From Leifsonia shinshuensis (GTDB taxonomy: Bacteria; Actinomycetota; Actinomycetes; Actinomycetales; Microbacteriaceae): DNA of 64,000 nucleotides. Positions 8,041-17,764 of this stretch are shown piece after piece. Position 1 is the stretch's first letter. Every line of letters begins with the position of its first letter. Position numbers and translations under genes: made by a program. The stretch covers positions 3,348,001 to 3,412,000 of the forward strand of contig NZ_CP043641.1 in the NCBI RefSeq assembly GCF_014217625.1. Reading direction: 5' to 3'. A model generated the notes under the pieces. It was not told the DNA's origin and searched no databases. It worked only from the letters and a program-made list of their open reading frames with translations.

Positions 8041-8926
8041 GGGGCGCCCGGCTGCGGCCCGACCACCCGATGTACCCGCCGCCCGCGACGACCGCGCCCG
8101 CGAAACCGGCGGCCCACCAGGGGAACCCGGGCCCGGCCGCCGGCTCACGACCCTCGGTCACCGCGACCTTCGGAGTCGGCGTCACGCGCTCTCCGGTGAC
8201 GAGGATGCGCTGGCTGTTGATGCCGAGCGGTGTGCAGGTCACGAGGGTCACGAGATCCTTTCCCGGCACCGGGTCGAGCGTCGTGGTCTGGTCCGGGTCC
8301 ACCACCGCGATGCTGGAGACGCGGTAGGTCAGCGTCTCGCCGAAGACGTAGAGCGTGAAGGTGTCGCCATCGCGCACCCTGTCGAGGTTCGTGAACAGCG
8401 TCGCCGAGGCGAGCCCGCGATGGCCGGCGAGAACGGCGTGCGTGCCGAGGCCGCCGACCGGGAGCGAGGTCCCCTCCAGATGTCCGACGCCCTCCGCGAG
8501 CGTCGGGTCGCTGGTGCCGTGGAGGATCGGGAGGTCGACGCCGATGGACGGGATGACGATGCGGCCCATCAGGCCGTACGCGTTCGCGGCGAGCAGGCGG
8601 TCGTAGTCGAAGCCCTGCGGCAGCGCGGAGGCCGTGCCGACGGGGAGGCGCTCGTTCGCCTTCACGGCGCCGCCGCCGGTCAGTGCGGAGTTGTAGGCCT
8701 CGGCCTCCTTCAGCGCCTCCAGGCGGCTGGCGGGACCGATGGCCGTCACGGCGTCGCCGTACTGGGCGATCCGCTCAGCCTCCTCGGTCGCGCTGAACCA
8801 GCTGGCGGTCGCCGGGTAGAGCGCGACGCCCACGCCCAGGAGACACAGCACGGTGACCGCCACCGACAGGGCGGAGAGCCGCCACCGTCCCTCGGCGGCG
8901 GCCCTCCGCTGCTGTGCTGCGCTCAC
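8033..8926 (-). CDS. Class C (pilus-polymerising) sortase
   Basis: A 297-residue sortase that should link pilin subunits through an isopeptide bond between the LPXTG Thr and a pilin Lys. Seen: an N-terminal helix (LSALSVAVTVLCLLGVGVAL), the catalytic His in AVLAGHRGL, the catalytic Cys in LVTLVTCTP, the Arg in NSQRILVTGER, and a C-terminal second membrane helix (WWAAGFAGAVVAGGGYIGW), which is typical for class C. The lid region carries LPILHGTSDPTLAEGVGHL. The start is the GTG at 8926, overlapping the pilin stop (GTGA), so sortase and pilin are made together. The longer open frame upstream is a shadow of the pilin gene. Confidence 0.92.
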   Translation of the reverse strand: MSAAQQRRAAAEGRWRLSALSVAVTVLCLLGVGVALYPATASWFSATEEAERIAQYGDAVTAIGPASRLEALKEAEAYNSALTGGGAVKANERLPVGTASALPQGFDYDRLLAANAYGLMGRIVIPSIGVDLPILHGTSDPTLAEGVGHLEGTSLPVGGLGTHAVLAGHRGLASATLFTNLDRVRDGDTFTLYVFGETLTYRVSSIAVVDPDQTTTLDPVPGKDLVTLVTCTPLGINSQRILVTGERVTPTPKVAVTEGREPAAGPGFPWWAAGFAGAVVAGGGYIGWSGRSRAPRG

Positions 8927-10416
8927 GCGGCCGGCTCCTCCTCGCTGGCACGGCGGCGAACCACGAGGACGGCCGCGGCGACCGCGAGGGCGGCCAGCGC
9001 GAGGCCACCGCCGACGAAGACCGCGGTCCCGGTGGAGCCCGTCAGCGGCAGCGCGATAGGCGGGGCCTGCGGGTCGGTTACCGTCACGGTCGCGTTCGCG
9101 CTGGAGCCGGGGGCCACCGTCTGCGCGTAACCTCCGGCCGACTGCGCGAAGGCCGGTGCGATCACGTAGCCCGCCGGTGCCTGCGTCTCGACGATGTAGT
9201 AGCTCAGGTCCGCCCCGGCGCCGTCGTTCTGCGCCTTGAGTCCGTCGATCGCGACGTCGCCCGAGGCGTCGGAGGTGAAGGTGGTCGCCCCGCCCACCGC
9301 GACCGGGTCGCTCAGGCTCTGCGCGTCGGACTTCGAGCTGAACACCTGGAACTGCGCGCCGGCCAGGGCCTTCCCGTTCGGGTCGACCTTGTGGAGGGTC
9401 ACGTCGCCCCAGGTCTCCTGCACCATGTCGGACGGCGTGGTCGTGGTCGAGCCCGACTGCGTCGAGATCGTCTGGTTCGCGATGTTCTGGATCGTCCCGC
9501 CGCCGACGGCGTTGACGACGGTCGGGAACGCCGCGGTGACGACCGCGCCCGGGTTCGCCGTCAGCAGGGCGAGGCCGGAGGCGGTGAAGTCCACCATCAC
9601 GGTCTGGCCCGCCACGCTGACGGTGTAGTCCGTCGCCGGCAGTGCGATGGCGGCGCCGGTCGGGGAGGCGAGGGAGACCGCGACCGACGCCGCGGCCGGC
9701 GGGGTCAGCCGCGCGTCCAGCGGGTCGGCCAGCGAGTACCGGGTGAAGGCATCCCCCGCCACCTGGTTCGGGACGGTGGACTCCACGCTCCAGGTGACGG
9801 AGGAGCCGACGCCGTACGCGCCGGCGTCGTCGACCGTCTTGACCGGTGCGCCCTGCACGGTGTTCTTCGGGTAGACGGACACGTCCGTCAGCCAGTTCCC
9901 GCTCTGCGGCAGCGGAAGCGTCACCAGGAACGGGGCGCCGAGCTCCGTGCCGGCCGGAGCGCTCGTCTCGGTGACCTCGTAGACGGCAGCGGTGGAGGTC
10001 GAGTACGTCGTGACTCCCGTTGCGCCGGTCGCCGGGAGCGCGGTCGCGGCGCCGGTCGTGTAGGTGGTGCCCCCGCCGACGACCTGGCCGGCGGCGTTCA
10101 CCGTCAGGCCGGCCGCGGTCGTCCATCCCGCCGGGCTGGTCAGGTCGACGCCGTTCACAGGTGCGACGCTGAACACGACGCCCGGGATCGGCGGGAGGCT
10201 GCTGGTCTGCGGGGTGCCGTCGGCCGGCGTCCCGCCGCCTGCCGGATTCTGGAGTTTCGTGATGGTCAGGGTGTACGGACCGGCCGGCGCGTTGCCGCCG
10301 GTGGTGTCCGCGTTCGCGGGTGCGGCGAAGGCTGCAGCGCCCAGCAGGACGAGGGCGCCGATGCCGATCGCTGCGGCCGGTCTTCTCGTGATGGCGCGTC
10401 TTCTTGTGATGGCCAT
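8923..10416 (-). CDS. LPXTG-anchored major pilin, SpaH/EbpB family
   Basis: A 497-residue pilus backbone protein. Seen in order: a signal peptide after a basic start (cleavage near APANADT), two to three Ig/CNA-B-like domains, the pilin motif WLTDVSVYPKN with the polymerisation Lys at about residue 184, an E-box YYIVETQAPAGYV that normally supports an internal isopeptide bond, and a C-terminal sorting signal LPLTG near residue 455 followed by a hydrophobic helix and an RRR tail. The start is the ATG at 10416; AGGA lies 8-11 nt upstream. The class C sortase follows in a GTGA overlap. The protein is expected to be assembled into covalent surface fibres. Confidence 0.93.
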   Translation of the reverse strand: MAITRRRAITRRPAAAIGIGALVLLGAAAFAAPANADTTGGNAPAGPYTLTITKLQNPAGGGTPADGTPQTSSLPPIPGVVFSVAPVNGVDLTSPAGWTTAAGLTVNAAGQVVGGGTTYTTGAATALPATGATGVTTYSTSTAAVYEVTETSAPAGTELGAPFLVTLPLPQSGNWLTDVSVYPKNTVQGAPVKTVDDAGAYGVGSSVTWSVESTVPNQVAGDAFTRYSLADPLDARLTPPAAASVAVSLASPTGAAIALPATDYTVSVAGQTVMVDFTASGLALLTANPGAVVTAAFPTVVNAVGGGTIQNIANQTISTQSGSTTTTPSDMVQETWGDVTLHKVDPNGKALAGAQFQVFSSKSDAQSLSDPVAVGGATTFTSDASGDVAIDGLKAQNDGAGADLSYYIVETQAPAGYVIAPAFAQSAGGYAQTVAPGSSANATVTVTDPQAPPIALPLTGSTGTAVFVGGGLALAALAVAAAVLVVRRRASEEEPAA

Positions 10417-10460
10417 GGAGGTTCCTGTTCTGTGTTCGGGTGGAGGAGAGGAGCTGGTGG

Positions 10461-13400
10461 TCAGCGCGGGAGTCTGCGCAGCCGGCGCCGGAGCTGCCAC
10501 GCGGCCAGCGCGGCCGCCACGGTGAACGCCGCGATGGCTGCAACGGCGACGACATCGGTGCCGACGCCTCCGGTGAGGGGCAGGACGATCGCCGGGGCGT
10601 CCGGCGTCCGGGCGTGGTACTGGTCGACGGCGGAGACCGGGGTGCCGCTGAGCGCACCGGTGGCCGCCACCTTCGCGGCGTCGGCGTGGACCGCATCGAA
10701 GCCGAGGGCGCCCAGCGTCGCGGTGCAGTGGACGCTCGCGCCGACCGCCAGCGGACCGCTCCACTGCGTGCCGGTCGAACCGTCCGGGAAGGCGCAGCTC
10801 AGCCCCGCGACGGTGGCCGAGCCCGCGACGATCGCGTCGCTCACTGTGACGTTCTGCAGCGGCTCGCCTCCGGTGTTCGTCACGGCGAAGGTGAGGCCGG
10901 TCGTCTTCGTCGCGTCGAGCGTCACCGCGGTGGCGGCGGTCGGCGCATGGTTCCCTGCGGCGTCGGTCTTGACGATCGCGACACTCGGCGGCGTCGCGAC
11001 CCGGATGCCGACTTTCACCGGCTCCGCCGGGAGCAGGGGGCCGCTCGGGCTGGAGGCCGCGTACGCGAGCGAGTTCCAGGCGACCTGGCCCGGGGCGGCC
11101 GACGCCGGCAGCTTCATGGCGTAGTCGACCTCCACCGTCTGACCCGGCTGGAACGTCAGCGCCGTCGCGTCGATGCGGACCGCGCGCACCTGCGTCCAGT
11201 CCGTCACCTGCGCGGCGGTGAGCCAGGTCGGCCCGCAGCCCGCGGGCTGGTTCGGGTAGACCTCGGGTCGGCACGGGTTCGCGCTGAGGGAGTAGGTCGC
11301 GGTCACCCCGGTCGGCAGCGTCAGTGCGCGCGCGAGCGTCGGCTGGAACTGGGAGCCGCGGGCCACGCCGCTCTGCCCGCCGGACACGCCCGTGTCTCCG
11401 ACGGACGGGAAGACGTCGTAGACCACCAGCCCGGTGATCGGCGTCGAGCCCAGCGAGCCGATGTTCAGCCGCCACTGCGACGTTCCGCCCGCCGGCGAGG
11501 TGCCGATGGCCGGAGCGCCGGGCACGGAGAACAGGAACCGGCTGTCGTACTGCCCCTCGACCTCCTTCTGCGCGCCGGCCTGCGCCGACGTCCCGGTGGC
11601 GAACGAGGCGGTGGAGGTCGTGCCCGTGTTCGGGCTCGGAGCCCACGCCGGGTCGGCGTCGTCCCACACGCTGGCCGTGTTGGTCTGCGTGGACGCGCCC
11701 ACTCCCGGGTTCACCACCGTGTCGAGCTGGATCGTGAAGGCCTGCTGCCGGTTCAGGACGCTCCCCGGCGGGAAGGTGAAGGTCAGCGTCTGCCCGCTCT
11801 GGCTGACGGTCATGTCCGCCGTCGTGAAGGCGGCGGCGTAGGCGAGTCCGCCCGCCGTGCTGGTCACAACCGCGCTGCCGGGCACGTAGCTCACCCCTGC
11901 GGGCAGGGTGTCCGTGACGTGGACCGGGACGTCGAGATAGTGCGCGTCGCCGGCGGCGCCCTTGTTCGAGACCAGGAGCCTCCAGGGCGCGATCTGACCG
12001 GAGACCAGTGCGTTCGGCCCTCCGGTGTAGGACTTCGCGATGATCACGTCCGCCGCCGCGTCCTCGAAGTACGCCACGGCGCACGACTTGTCCGTGTCGC
12101 CGATGTTCGTCAGGGTCGTCGGCGGCGCGTTCGTCAGCGACCACTGCGCGCAGTTCGTCTGGGTCGTCGGGGTGTAGGCGTCGCCGGCGGTGAGTTTGCC
12201 GTCCACGTTGATGATGAGGGTCGACGAGGGGTTGACCGCTCCCGGCGGGAGCGCGATCGCGTAGCCGCCGATCAGCCAGCCCGCGGGGACCGGGTAGGGG
12301 ACCGAGCCGTCCGTCGACTTGGTCACGGTCTGCGTCGTCCCGTCGGCGAGGTAGAAGGTGAACACCGACCCCTGCGGGACGTTCTCGAACTCGCTCGCGG
12401 TGAAACCGGGAGTCGTGCAGCTCTGCGGCACGGAGTTGTTCAGCGGTGCGCTGCCGCACGGGGCGTAGTCGTAGAGCGTGCCGCCGATCGGCACGTTGCC
12501 GGTGTTCGCGATCTGGAGGTTCCAGTGGAAGTTCGCGGTCTTGAAGATCGCGCCGGCGCTCGTGCTGTTCGGCACCACCGTTTTGGAGAACGCGCCGGAG
12601 GAGACCGGGTTGTTCGCGAAGGTGTGGCTGACGCTCGCGGTCGCCGACACGGTCGAGGGGTCGGTGACGGTGGTCGCGGTGAACGTCGCGGTGTTGGTCA
12701 CCGTGTTGGTCGGTCCGAACGTGCTGGACGGGTAGCGGACCTGCACCGTGACGCTGATGTCCGGGCCGCAGCAGTTGTCGGCGGCGGCGCTCGACGGCCA
12801 GGTGATCGTGTTGGCGGCCGCGTTGTAGACGCCTCCGCTGGAGGCGGCCACGAACACGGCGCCGGCCGGGAGCGTGTCCACCAGCACCGGGTTGCTGGTG
12901 TCCCAGAATCCGTTGCCCGGGACGAACTTCGTGTAGTCGCCGGTGAGCTGGTAAGCCGTCACGCCGTCGAGCACGGATGCGCCGAGGAGGACCTTGGTGA
13001 CGCTCATCGCGGGCTTGGCCGTGATCGTGATCGGCGCCGCCGTGGCCGTCGCAGGGGCGGCGGCCGAGCTGGAGCTGAACGTGGCCGTCGCCGTGAGCGT
13101 CGACTGATCGGGCGTGGTGCCGTTCGCGGTCTTGCACGCGAAGGTGAGCTGGCCGGATGCCCCGACCGGGATGCTGCTGCCCGTCCCGGTGCCGGCGAAC
13201 CCGTTCGCGGTGGGGGCGAAGTCGCCGTTCCCCGTCGAGCCGCCGACGGTGCAGGTCACCGCGTTGTCCTGAGGGGAGCGCTTGGCGACGGCGATGGCGA
13301 TCTGCGCGTTGGCGCAGGAGGTGACGGAGGGGTCGACCGATGAGCACTGGTAGTTCACGGTCCACTGCGCGGTCGCGCCGGACGGGATGGGGGTCGTCGC

Positions 13401-13559
13401 GGGCGTGATCGTCACGGACAGGCTGGCGGTGGCTCCCGCCGCGAGTGCCGGGCCTCCCGCCAGCAGTGCGACCGGGCACACCAGGAGGGCGGCGACGAGC
13501 GCGGCGAGACGGCGCGCGGCAGGCCGGCGCGCGGCGGGGCGCAGGGGGGATGCGAGCAC
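10461..13559 (-). CDS. Large LPXTG-anchored surface protein (adhesin / pilus tip candidate)
   Basis: A 1032-residue secreted protein. The start is the GTG at 13559, with GGAGG about 8 nt upstream. Seen: a signal peptide (hydrophobic LAALVAALLVCPVALLAGG, then ALAAGA), a long Thr/Ser/Ala-rich beta-sandwich body with several DUF11-like repeat segments (e.g. NTATFTATTV, VTNTGGEPLQNVTVSD) and scattered cysteines, and a sorting signal LPLTGG near residue 994 with a hydrophobic helix and an RRRLRRLPR tail. It lies between the tethered sigma factor and the pilin in one operon-like run. Such a layout usually marks the tip adhesin of a sortase pilus; ligand binding is inferred, not visible. No VWA or other known adhesin domain was recognised. 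Confidence 0.82.
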   Translation of the reverse strand: MLASPLRPAARRPAARRLAALVAALLVCPVALLAGGPALAAGATASLSVTITPATTPIPSGATAQWTVNYQCSSVDPSVTSCANAQIAIAVAKRSPQDNAVTCTVGGSTGNGDFAPTANGFAGTGTGSSIPVGASGQLTFACKTANGTTPDQSTLTATATFSSSSAAAPATATAAPITITAKPAMSVTKVLLGASVLDGVTAYQLTGDYTKFVPGNGFWDTSNPVLVDTLPAGAVFVAASSGGVYNAAANTITWPSSAAADNCCGPDISVTVQVRYPSSTFGPTNTVTNTATFTATTVTDPSTVSATASVSHTFANNPVSSGAFSKTVVPNSTSAGAIFKTANFHWNLQIANTGNVPIGGTLYDYAPCGSAPLNNSVPQSCTTPGFTASEFENVPQGSVFTFYLADGTTQTVTKSTDGSVPYPVPAGWLIGGYAIALPPGAVNPSSTLIINVDGKLTAGDAYTPTTQTNCAQWSLTNAPPTTLTNIGDTDKSCAVAYFEDAAADVIIAKSYTGGPNALVSGQIAPWRLLVSNKGAAGDAHYLDVPVHVTDTLPAGVSYVPGSAVVTSTAGGLAYAAAFTTADMTVSQSGQTLTFTFPPGSVLNRQQAFTIQLDTVVNPGVGASTQTNTASVWDDADPAWAPSPNTGTTSTASFATGTSAQAGAQKEVEGQYDSRFLFSVPGAPAIGTSPAGGTSQWRLNIGSLGSTPITGLVVYDVFPSVGDTGVSGGQSGVARGSQFQPTLARALTLPTGVTATYSLSANPCRPEVYPNQPAGCGPTWLTAAQVTDWTQVRAVRIDATALTFQPGQTVEVDYAMKLPASAAPGQVAWNSLAYAASSPSGPLLPAEPVKVGIRVATPPSVAIVKTDAAGNHAPTAATAVTLDATKTTGLTFAVTNTGGEPLQNVTVSDAIVAGSATVAGLSCAFPDGSTGTQWSGPLAVGASVHCTATLGALGFDAVHADAAKVAATGALSGTPVSAVDQYHARTPDAPAIVLPLTGGVGTDVVAVAAIAAFTVAAALAAWQLRRRLRRLPR

Positions 13560-13632
13560 TTCGGGTCCTCCGAGTCGGGTCTTCGGGTGCGGACCAGCGG
13601 GCGCGAGTCGAGGGCTCGCGACTGGTTCGAAG

Positions 13633-15279
13633 TTAAGGAGCGATTTCACCCCCGGGTGTGACGCGTCCCGTCCTGTGAGTTCGCTGACCCTGCTGTCTGC
13701 CGTGTGCGTGCGCGCGATCGAGAGCGACGGGGGAGGTGGCGGGCGCACTCGTGCCGCTGCCGTCGGACGCGACGGCGGTGAGGGTGTAGTCCCCGTCCGG
13801 CAGCGCGGAGAGGTCGAGGGTGACGGACCACATCCCGGCCGACGTCGTGGTCCCGCTCGCGTGCGCCTGTGCTGTTCCGGAGGCGCCGAGAAGGGCGACC
13901 GCGACGCTGCTGCCGGGGAGCGCCGTACCGGAGACGGTGGCGTGCCGCGAGCGGATCGTGGTCGACGGGGTCAGGATCGCCGGTGCGGGCAGGGGCGGCG
14001 CGGCGGGAGGTGTCGGCGTCGGGGTCGGAGTGGGAGTCGGCGTCGGACTCGCGGTTGGCGTCGGACTCGCGGTCGGCGTCGGACTCGCGGTCGGCGTCGC
14101 TGTCGGTGTCACGGTCGTCGTGGGGACCCGGTCGGCATCCGGCTGAGTGGACACGGCAGCACCCGTGGTGTCGTCGGGAGTCGCGGGCGGAGCGGGATCC
14201 GGCTCCGCTGGAGGGCCGACGGGAACGGGCGCCGGAGCCGCACCGCCGGCATCGCCCGGTGCGGCGGCAGCCGAGTGCGCAGCGCTGCCCGCGACCGGCG
14301 CCGACACCGTCTCGCGGGGCGCGACGCCGAGCGCTACCGCGACGAGGGAGGTCGCCGCGACGACGGCCGACGCCACGACCGCCGTCGACCTCCAGGCCGT
14401 CGAGTCCCACGCGCGCGACCCGGTTCCTGCCGATCCCGCGCCCGGCTCGGCGGCGCTCGCCGCGGCCGCCCCGCCGTTCGCCGTCCCGCTCGCGTACGCC
14501 GCCGCGCCCCCGATCCCCGCGGCGAGCGGCAGGAGCACGAAGCCGAGGCGCCGGTTCACCTCCACGGCCTCCGCTGCGACGAGGCGGCAGTCCCCGCAGC
14601 CCGCGAGGTGGTCGTCCAGGCGGCGGCGCACGCTCGCCGACAGGCGCTTGCGGAGGCCGGCGCCCAGGTGCTCGATCGCCCAGCGGCACTCCGAGTCCTC
14701 CCGCACCGTCGCCAGGTGGGCCTGGATCCAGGAGGCGCGAAGGCCCTCCCGCGCCCGTACGGCCAGCGCCGCCACGGAGTTCGCCTTCATCCCGAGCAGC
14801 GGCGCGACCTCGCGCGGCGGCAGCGCCTCGACCTCCGTGTACCAGAGCACCTCCTGCCACCGCGGCGGGAGGGCGCGGAACGCCCGGGCAGCGAGCGAAC
14901 GGTCCAGCTCGGCCAGTCGGCTGGCCTCGGTGAACCGCAGGTCCTCGATCTCCTCGGCGTGCTCGATCGCGATCTCGCGCGCAGCGCGCCGCCCCCAGCT
15001 CGCCGCCGTGTTCCGGATCACCGTGAACAGGTAGGGCCGGAAGCCGGAGGTGGGTCCGCCGCCGTCCGTGATCGCCGCGAACATCCGCGTGAACGCCTCC
15101 GACACCAGGTCGTCCGGGTCGAAAGCCGCCGTGTACGCGCGGGCGACGGTCACGCCGGCGCGATAGTGGCGCTGCCACAGCTCCGCGTACGCCCGCTCGT
15201 CGCCGTCGCGGGTGCGATCGACGAGCTGGCTGTCGGACAGGGCATCAGGGGCGCCCTTGCGGGCGGCGGGACGGGACAC
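13633..15279 (-). CDS. ECF sigma factor fused to anti-sigma-like, transmembrane and Ig-like domains
   Basis: A 548-residue single-chain regulator. Seen in order: sigma region 2 (about residues 20-95, with DPDDLVSEAFTRMF), sigma region 4 (about 125-175, ALPPRWQEVLWYTEVEAL and a helix-turn-helix), a zinc-finger anti-sigma-like segment with H-x3-C-x2-C (LDDHLAGCGDC), two hydrophobic helices (FVLLPLAAGIGGAAAY and VVASAVVAATSLVAVALGV), a Pro/Thr-rich stalk with PTPTAS repeats, and an Ig-like extracellular domain ending near the C-terminus. The start is the GTG at 15279, with GGAG 9 nt upstream. ECF factors with fused anti-sigma-like tails are known in actinobacteria. Here the position at the head of the pilus genes suggests it senses the surface and controls pilus expression, perhaps after proteolytic release (inferred). 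Confidence 0.88.
   Translation of the reverse strand: MSRPAARKGAPDALSDSQLVDRTRDGDERAYAELWQRHYRAGVTVARAYTAAFDPDDLVSEAFTRMFAAITDGGGPTSGFRPYLFTVIRNTAASWGRRAAREIAIEHAEEIEDLRFTEASRLAELDRSLAARAFRALPPRWQEVLWYTEVEALPPREVAPLLGMKANSVAALAVRAREGLRASWIQAHLATVREDSECRWAIEHLGAGLRKRLSASVRRRLDDHLAGCGDCRLVAAEAVEVNRRLGFVLLPLAAGIGGAAAYASGTANGGAAAASAAEPGAGSAGTGSRAWDSTAWRSTAVVASAVVAATSLVAVALGVAPRETVSAPVAGSAAHSAAAAPGDAGGAAPAPVPVGPPAEPDPAPPATPDDTTGAAVSTQPDADRVPTTTVTPTATPTASPTPTASPTPTASPTPTPTPTPTPTPPAAPPLPAPAILTPSTTIRSRHATVSGTALPGSSVAVALLGASGTAQAHASGTTTSAGMWSVTLDLSALPDGDYTLTAVASDGSGTSAPATSPVALDRAHAHGRQQGQRTHRTGRVTPGGEIAP
14020..14115. repeat. 18-bp tandem repeat inside the sigma-factor gene
   Basis: About three near-identical copies of an 18-bp unit (GTCGGCGTCGGACTCGCG) followed and preceded by degenerate GTCGG(C/A)GT units. 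They encode the Pro-Thr-Ala-Ser stalk between the membrane helix and the Ig-like domain. Such repeats can change copy number and so stalk length. Confidence 0.8.
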
Positions 15280-15481
15280 GGGCTCTCCAGGTCGGGACTG
15301 GTGGGCGTCTCCGGGAAGGAGACGACTGCGCGCTGGAGAGAGCGCCGGACGGCCATTCCATGACGAAACCCGACGTGTGGGGTGATCCAGGGCCGTCCGC
15401 GTCATGGATGGCGGCCGAGCCGCTCTCTCACACTGCCGGCCCGGCTCCCTGCCGGCCGGCGCAGCCCCGTGGGGAGGCTGC

Positions 15482-15524
15482 TCGCGGGGTGTCCGCACAT
15501 TCGGGATAGCCGGACACCCCGCGA
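15482..15524. promoter_or_regulatory. Perfect 14-bp inverted repeat, operator candidate
   Basis: Arms 15482-15495 and 15511-15524 (TCGCGGGGTGTCCG and its complement) around a 15-nt loop, in the divergent region between the sigma-factor gene and the AlkD-type gene. It ends 10 bp before a TAGAGT hexamer (15535-15540) that fits a -10 box for the rightward gene, so it covers the -35 area; an operator is more likely than a terminator. The rest of 15280-15563 shows no gene. Confidence 0.6.
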
Positions 15525-15563
15525 ACCAGCGGCCTAGAGTTCTCTCGTGGACGGGGTTCTCTC

Positions 15564-16340
<777 letters not shown>

Positions 16341-16347
16341 TGGACGA

Positions 16348-17247
16348 ATGGCGAGAACGGTTCGAGGCGCACGCGTCCTGATCACCGGCGCGGCCTCCGG
16401 CATGGGCCTCCTCTACGCGGAGCGCGCCGTCCGGGAGGGCGCCAAGGCCGTCGTGCTGTGGGATCGCGACGAGGCCGGCCTCACCCGCCTCACCGATCGC
16501 CTGCGCGGCGAAGTGCTCGCGGGCCGCACCGTCACCGCGTGGGGCGCTCCGGCCGGTTCGCCGAGCTCGGCGACCGGCTCGCGGAACGCCGGCACCAGCA
16601 TCCACCCGTACGTCGTCGACCTCCGCGAGCTCGGCGGGATCGCCCAGGCGGCCCAGTCGGTCCGCAAGGAGCTCGACGGCGTCGACGTGCTCGTCAACAA
16701 CGCGGGGATCGTGCGCGGCAAGTTCTTCTGGGAGCACGACAACGGCGACGACACCCGCGCGACCATGCAGGTCAACGCGCTGGCGCCGATGTACACGACG
16801 CGGGAGTTCCTGCCCGGCATGATCTCGAGCCCCCGCGAGGCGCGCATCGTCAACATCGCGTCGGCGGCCGGCACCCTCGCCAACCCGCGCATGAGCGTCT
16901 ACGCGGCGAGCAAGTCCGCCGTCATCAACTGGAGCGACAGCCTCCGCCTCGAGCTCGAGCAGCAGGGCTACGGCCACGTGAAGGTCACGACCGTCGCGCC
17001 GAGCTACATCGACACCGGGATGTTCGAGGGCGCCCGCGGGCCGCTGCTCACCCCGATCCTCACCCCGGAGTACGTGGTCGACCGGGTCTGGCGGGCGATG
17101 CTCGCGGGCAAGCCGGTCCTGCTGCTGCCGTGGTCGGTGGGGCTCGCGAAGACGCTGAAGGGCGTCCTCCCGACCCGCGCGTGGGACGCCCTGGCCGGAC
17201 GGCTGTTCGGCGTCTACAGCTCGATGGACGAGTTCACCGGACGCTGA
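16348..17247 (+). CDS. SDR family oxidoreductase
   Basis: A 299-residue classical short-chain dehydrogenase. Seen: the glycine motif LITGAASGMG near residue 10, VLVNNAGIVRGKFFWEHD near 112, the catalytic Ser in NIASAAGTL, the Tyr-x3-Lys in SVYAASKSAVINW near 185, and the loop VAPSYIDTGMF. The C-terminal part (PVLLLPWSVGLAKTLKGVLP) is hydrophobic with basic residues and resembles membrane-associated SDRs acting on lipid or retinol-like substrates. It starts 8 bp after the AlkD-type gene in the same direction, likely one transcript, though no functional link is obvious. Confidence 0.88.
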   Translation: MARTVRGARVLITGAASGMGLLYAERAVREGAKAVVLWDRDEAGLTRLTDRLRGEVLAGRTVTAWGAPAGSPSSATGSRNAGTSIHPYVVDLRELGGIAQAAQSVRKELDGVDVLVNNAGIVRGKFFWEHDNGDDTRATMQVNALAPMYTTREFLPGMISSPREARIVNIASAAGTLANPRMSVYAASKSAVINWSDSLRLELEQQGYGHVKVTTVAPSYIDTGMFEGARGPLLTPILTPEYVVDRVWRAMLAGKPVLLLPWSVGLAKTLKGVLPTRAWDALAGRLFGVYSSMDEFTGR

Positions 17248-17395
17248 CCGCCGGCCGCAGTCGACTTGACGATCCATGCAGTTCCGGCGGCAGGACATGG
17301 ATATCCGTGCAGCCGGATGCCGGCGCACCGCTCCTCCCGTGGAGTCTGGATGCGCGGGCCCGCTCCGGGCCTGTTCGTTCGGAAGGCAACGCACC

Positions 17396-17764
17396 ATGAA
17401 CTGGATCGGAACACGGGTCGGCTCGGCCCTCGCACTGGTCGTCGCAGTCGGCATCGGGGTAGTCGCCACCGACGTCAGCCGGCCGCTGACCTCCCTCGCC
17501 GCCGAAACGACCGGGATCACGCTCGCGACGACTCCGGACGACGCCACAGCTCTGAGCACATTCGCCGGCCGGGTCACCCCCACCGACCCTCTCGCGCTCC
17601 GCGGCTTCACCCCGGAGGTCGACGCCGCCACCCCGACGGCGACGACCGTGCCGGACGGCAGCCTCCACGCCTGGAAGATGGCGGCGCTCGCTGTGGTCCT
17701 GCTGGTGACGAGCGGCTGCCTCGCCGCGACGCACGCCGTCAAGCGCCGGGCGAGCCGGAGCTGA
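17396..17764 (+). CDS. Small protein with two membrane segments, unknown
   Basis: A 122-residue protein starting MNWIGTRVGSALALVV, with GGAAGG about 10 nt before the ATG. Seen: an N-terminal hydrophobic helix (residues 7-25) that could be a signal anchor, a Thr/Pro/Ala-rich middle of about 60 residues (outside the membrane if the topology is N-in), a second helix near 95-112 (MAALAVVLLVTSGCLAA), and a basic KRRASRS tail. I recognise no family. The last 26 bp overlap the 3' end of the convergent AraC gene. The 148-bp gap upstream contains a TTGACG at 17266 but no clear matching -10. Confidence 0.65.
   Translation: MNWIGTRVGSALALVVAVGIGVVATDVSRPLTSLAAETTGITLATTPDDATALSTFAGRVTPTDPLALRGFTPEVDAATPTATTVPDGSLHAWKMAALAVVLLVTSGCLAATHAVKRRASRS

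Noticed and set aside
10440..13343. A 967-codon open frame on the plus strand
   Set aside because: It is antisense to the adhesin and dominated by Arg, Gly and Ala, as expected from high-GC shadow frames; no motif or ribosome site.
10461..13479. A very long minus-strand frame continuous with the pilin gene, suggesting a 1500-residue pilin-adhesin fusion
   Set aside because: Upstream of 10416 this frame is a shadow of the adhesin gene: it is Arg/Gly/Pro-rich without domains, while the adhesin frame has a ribosome site, signal peptide and LPXTG signal. The pilin has its own start and signal peptide.
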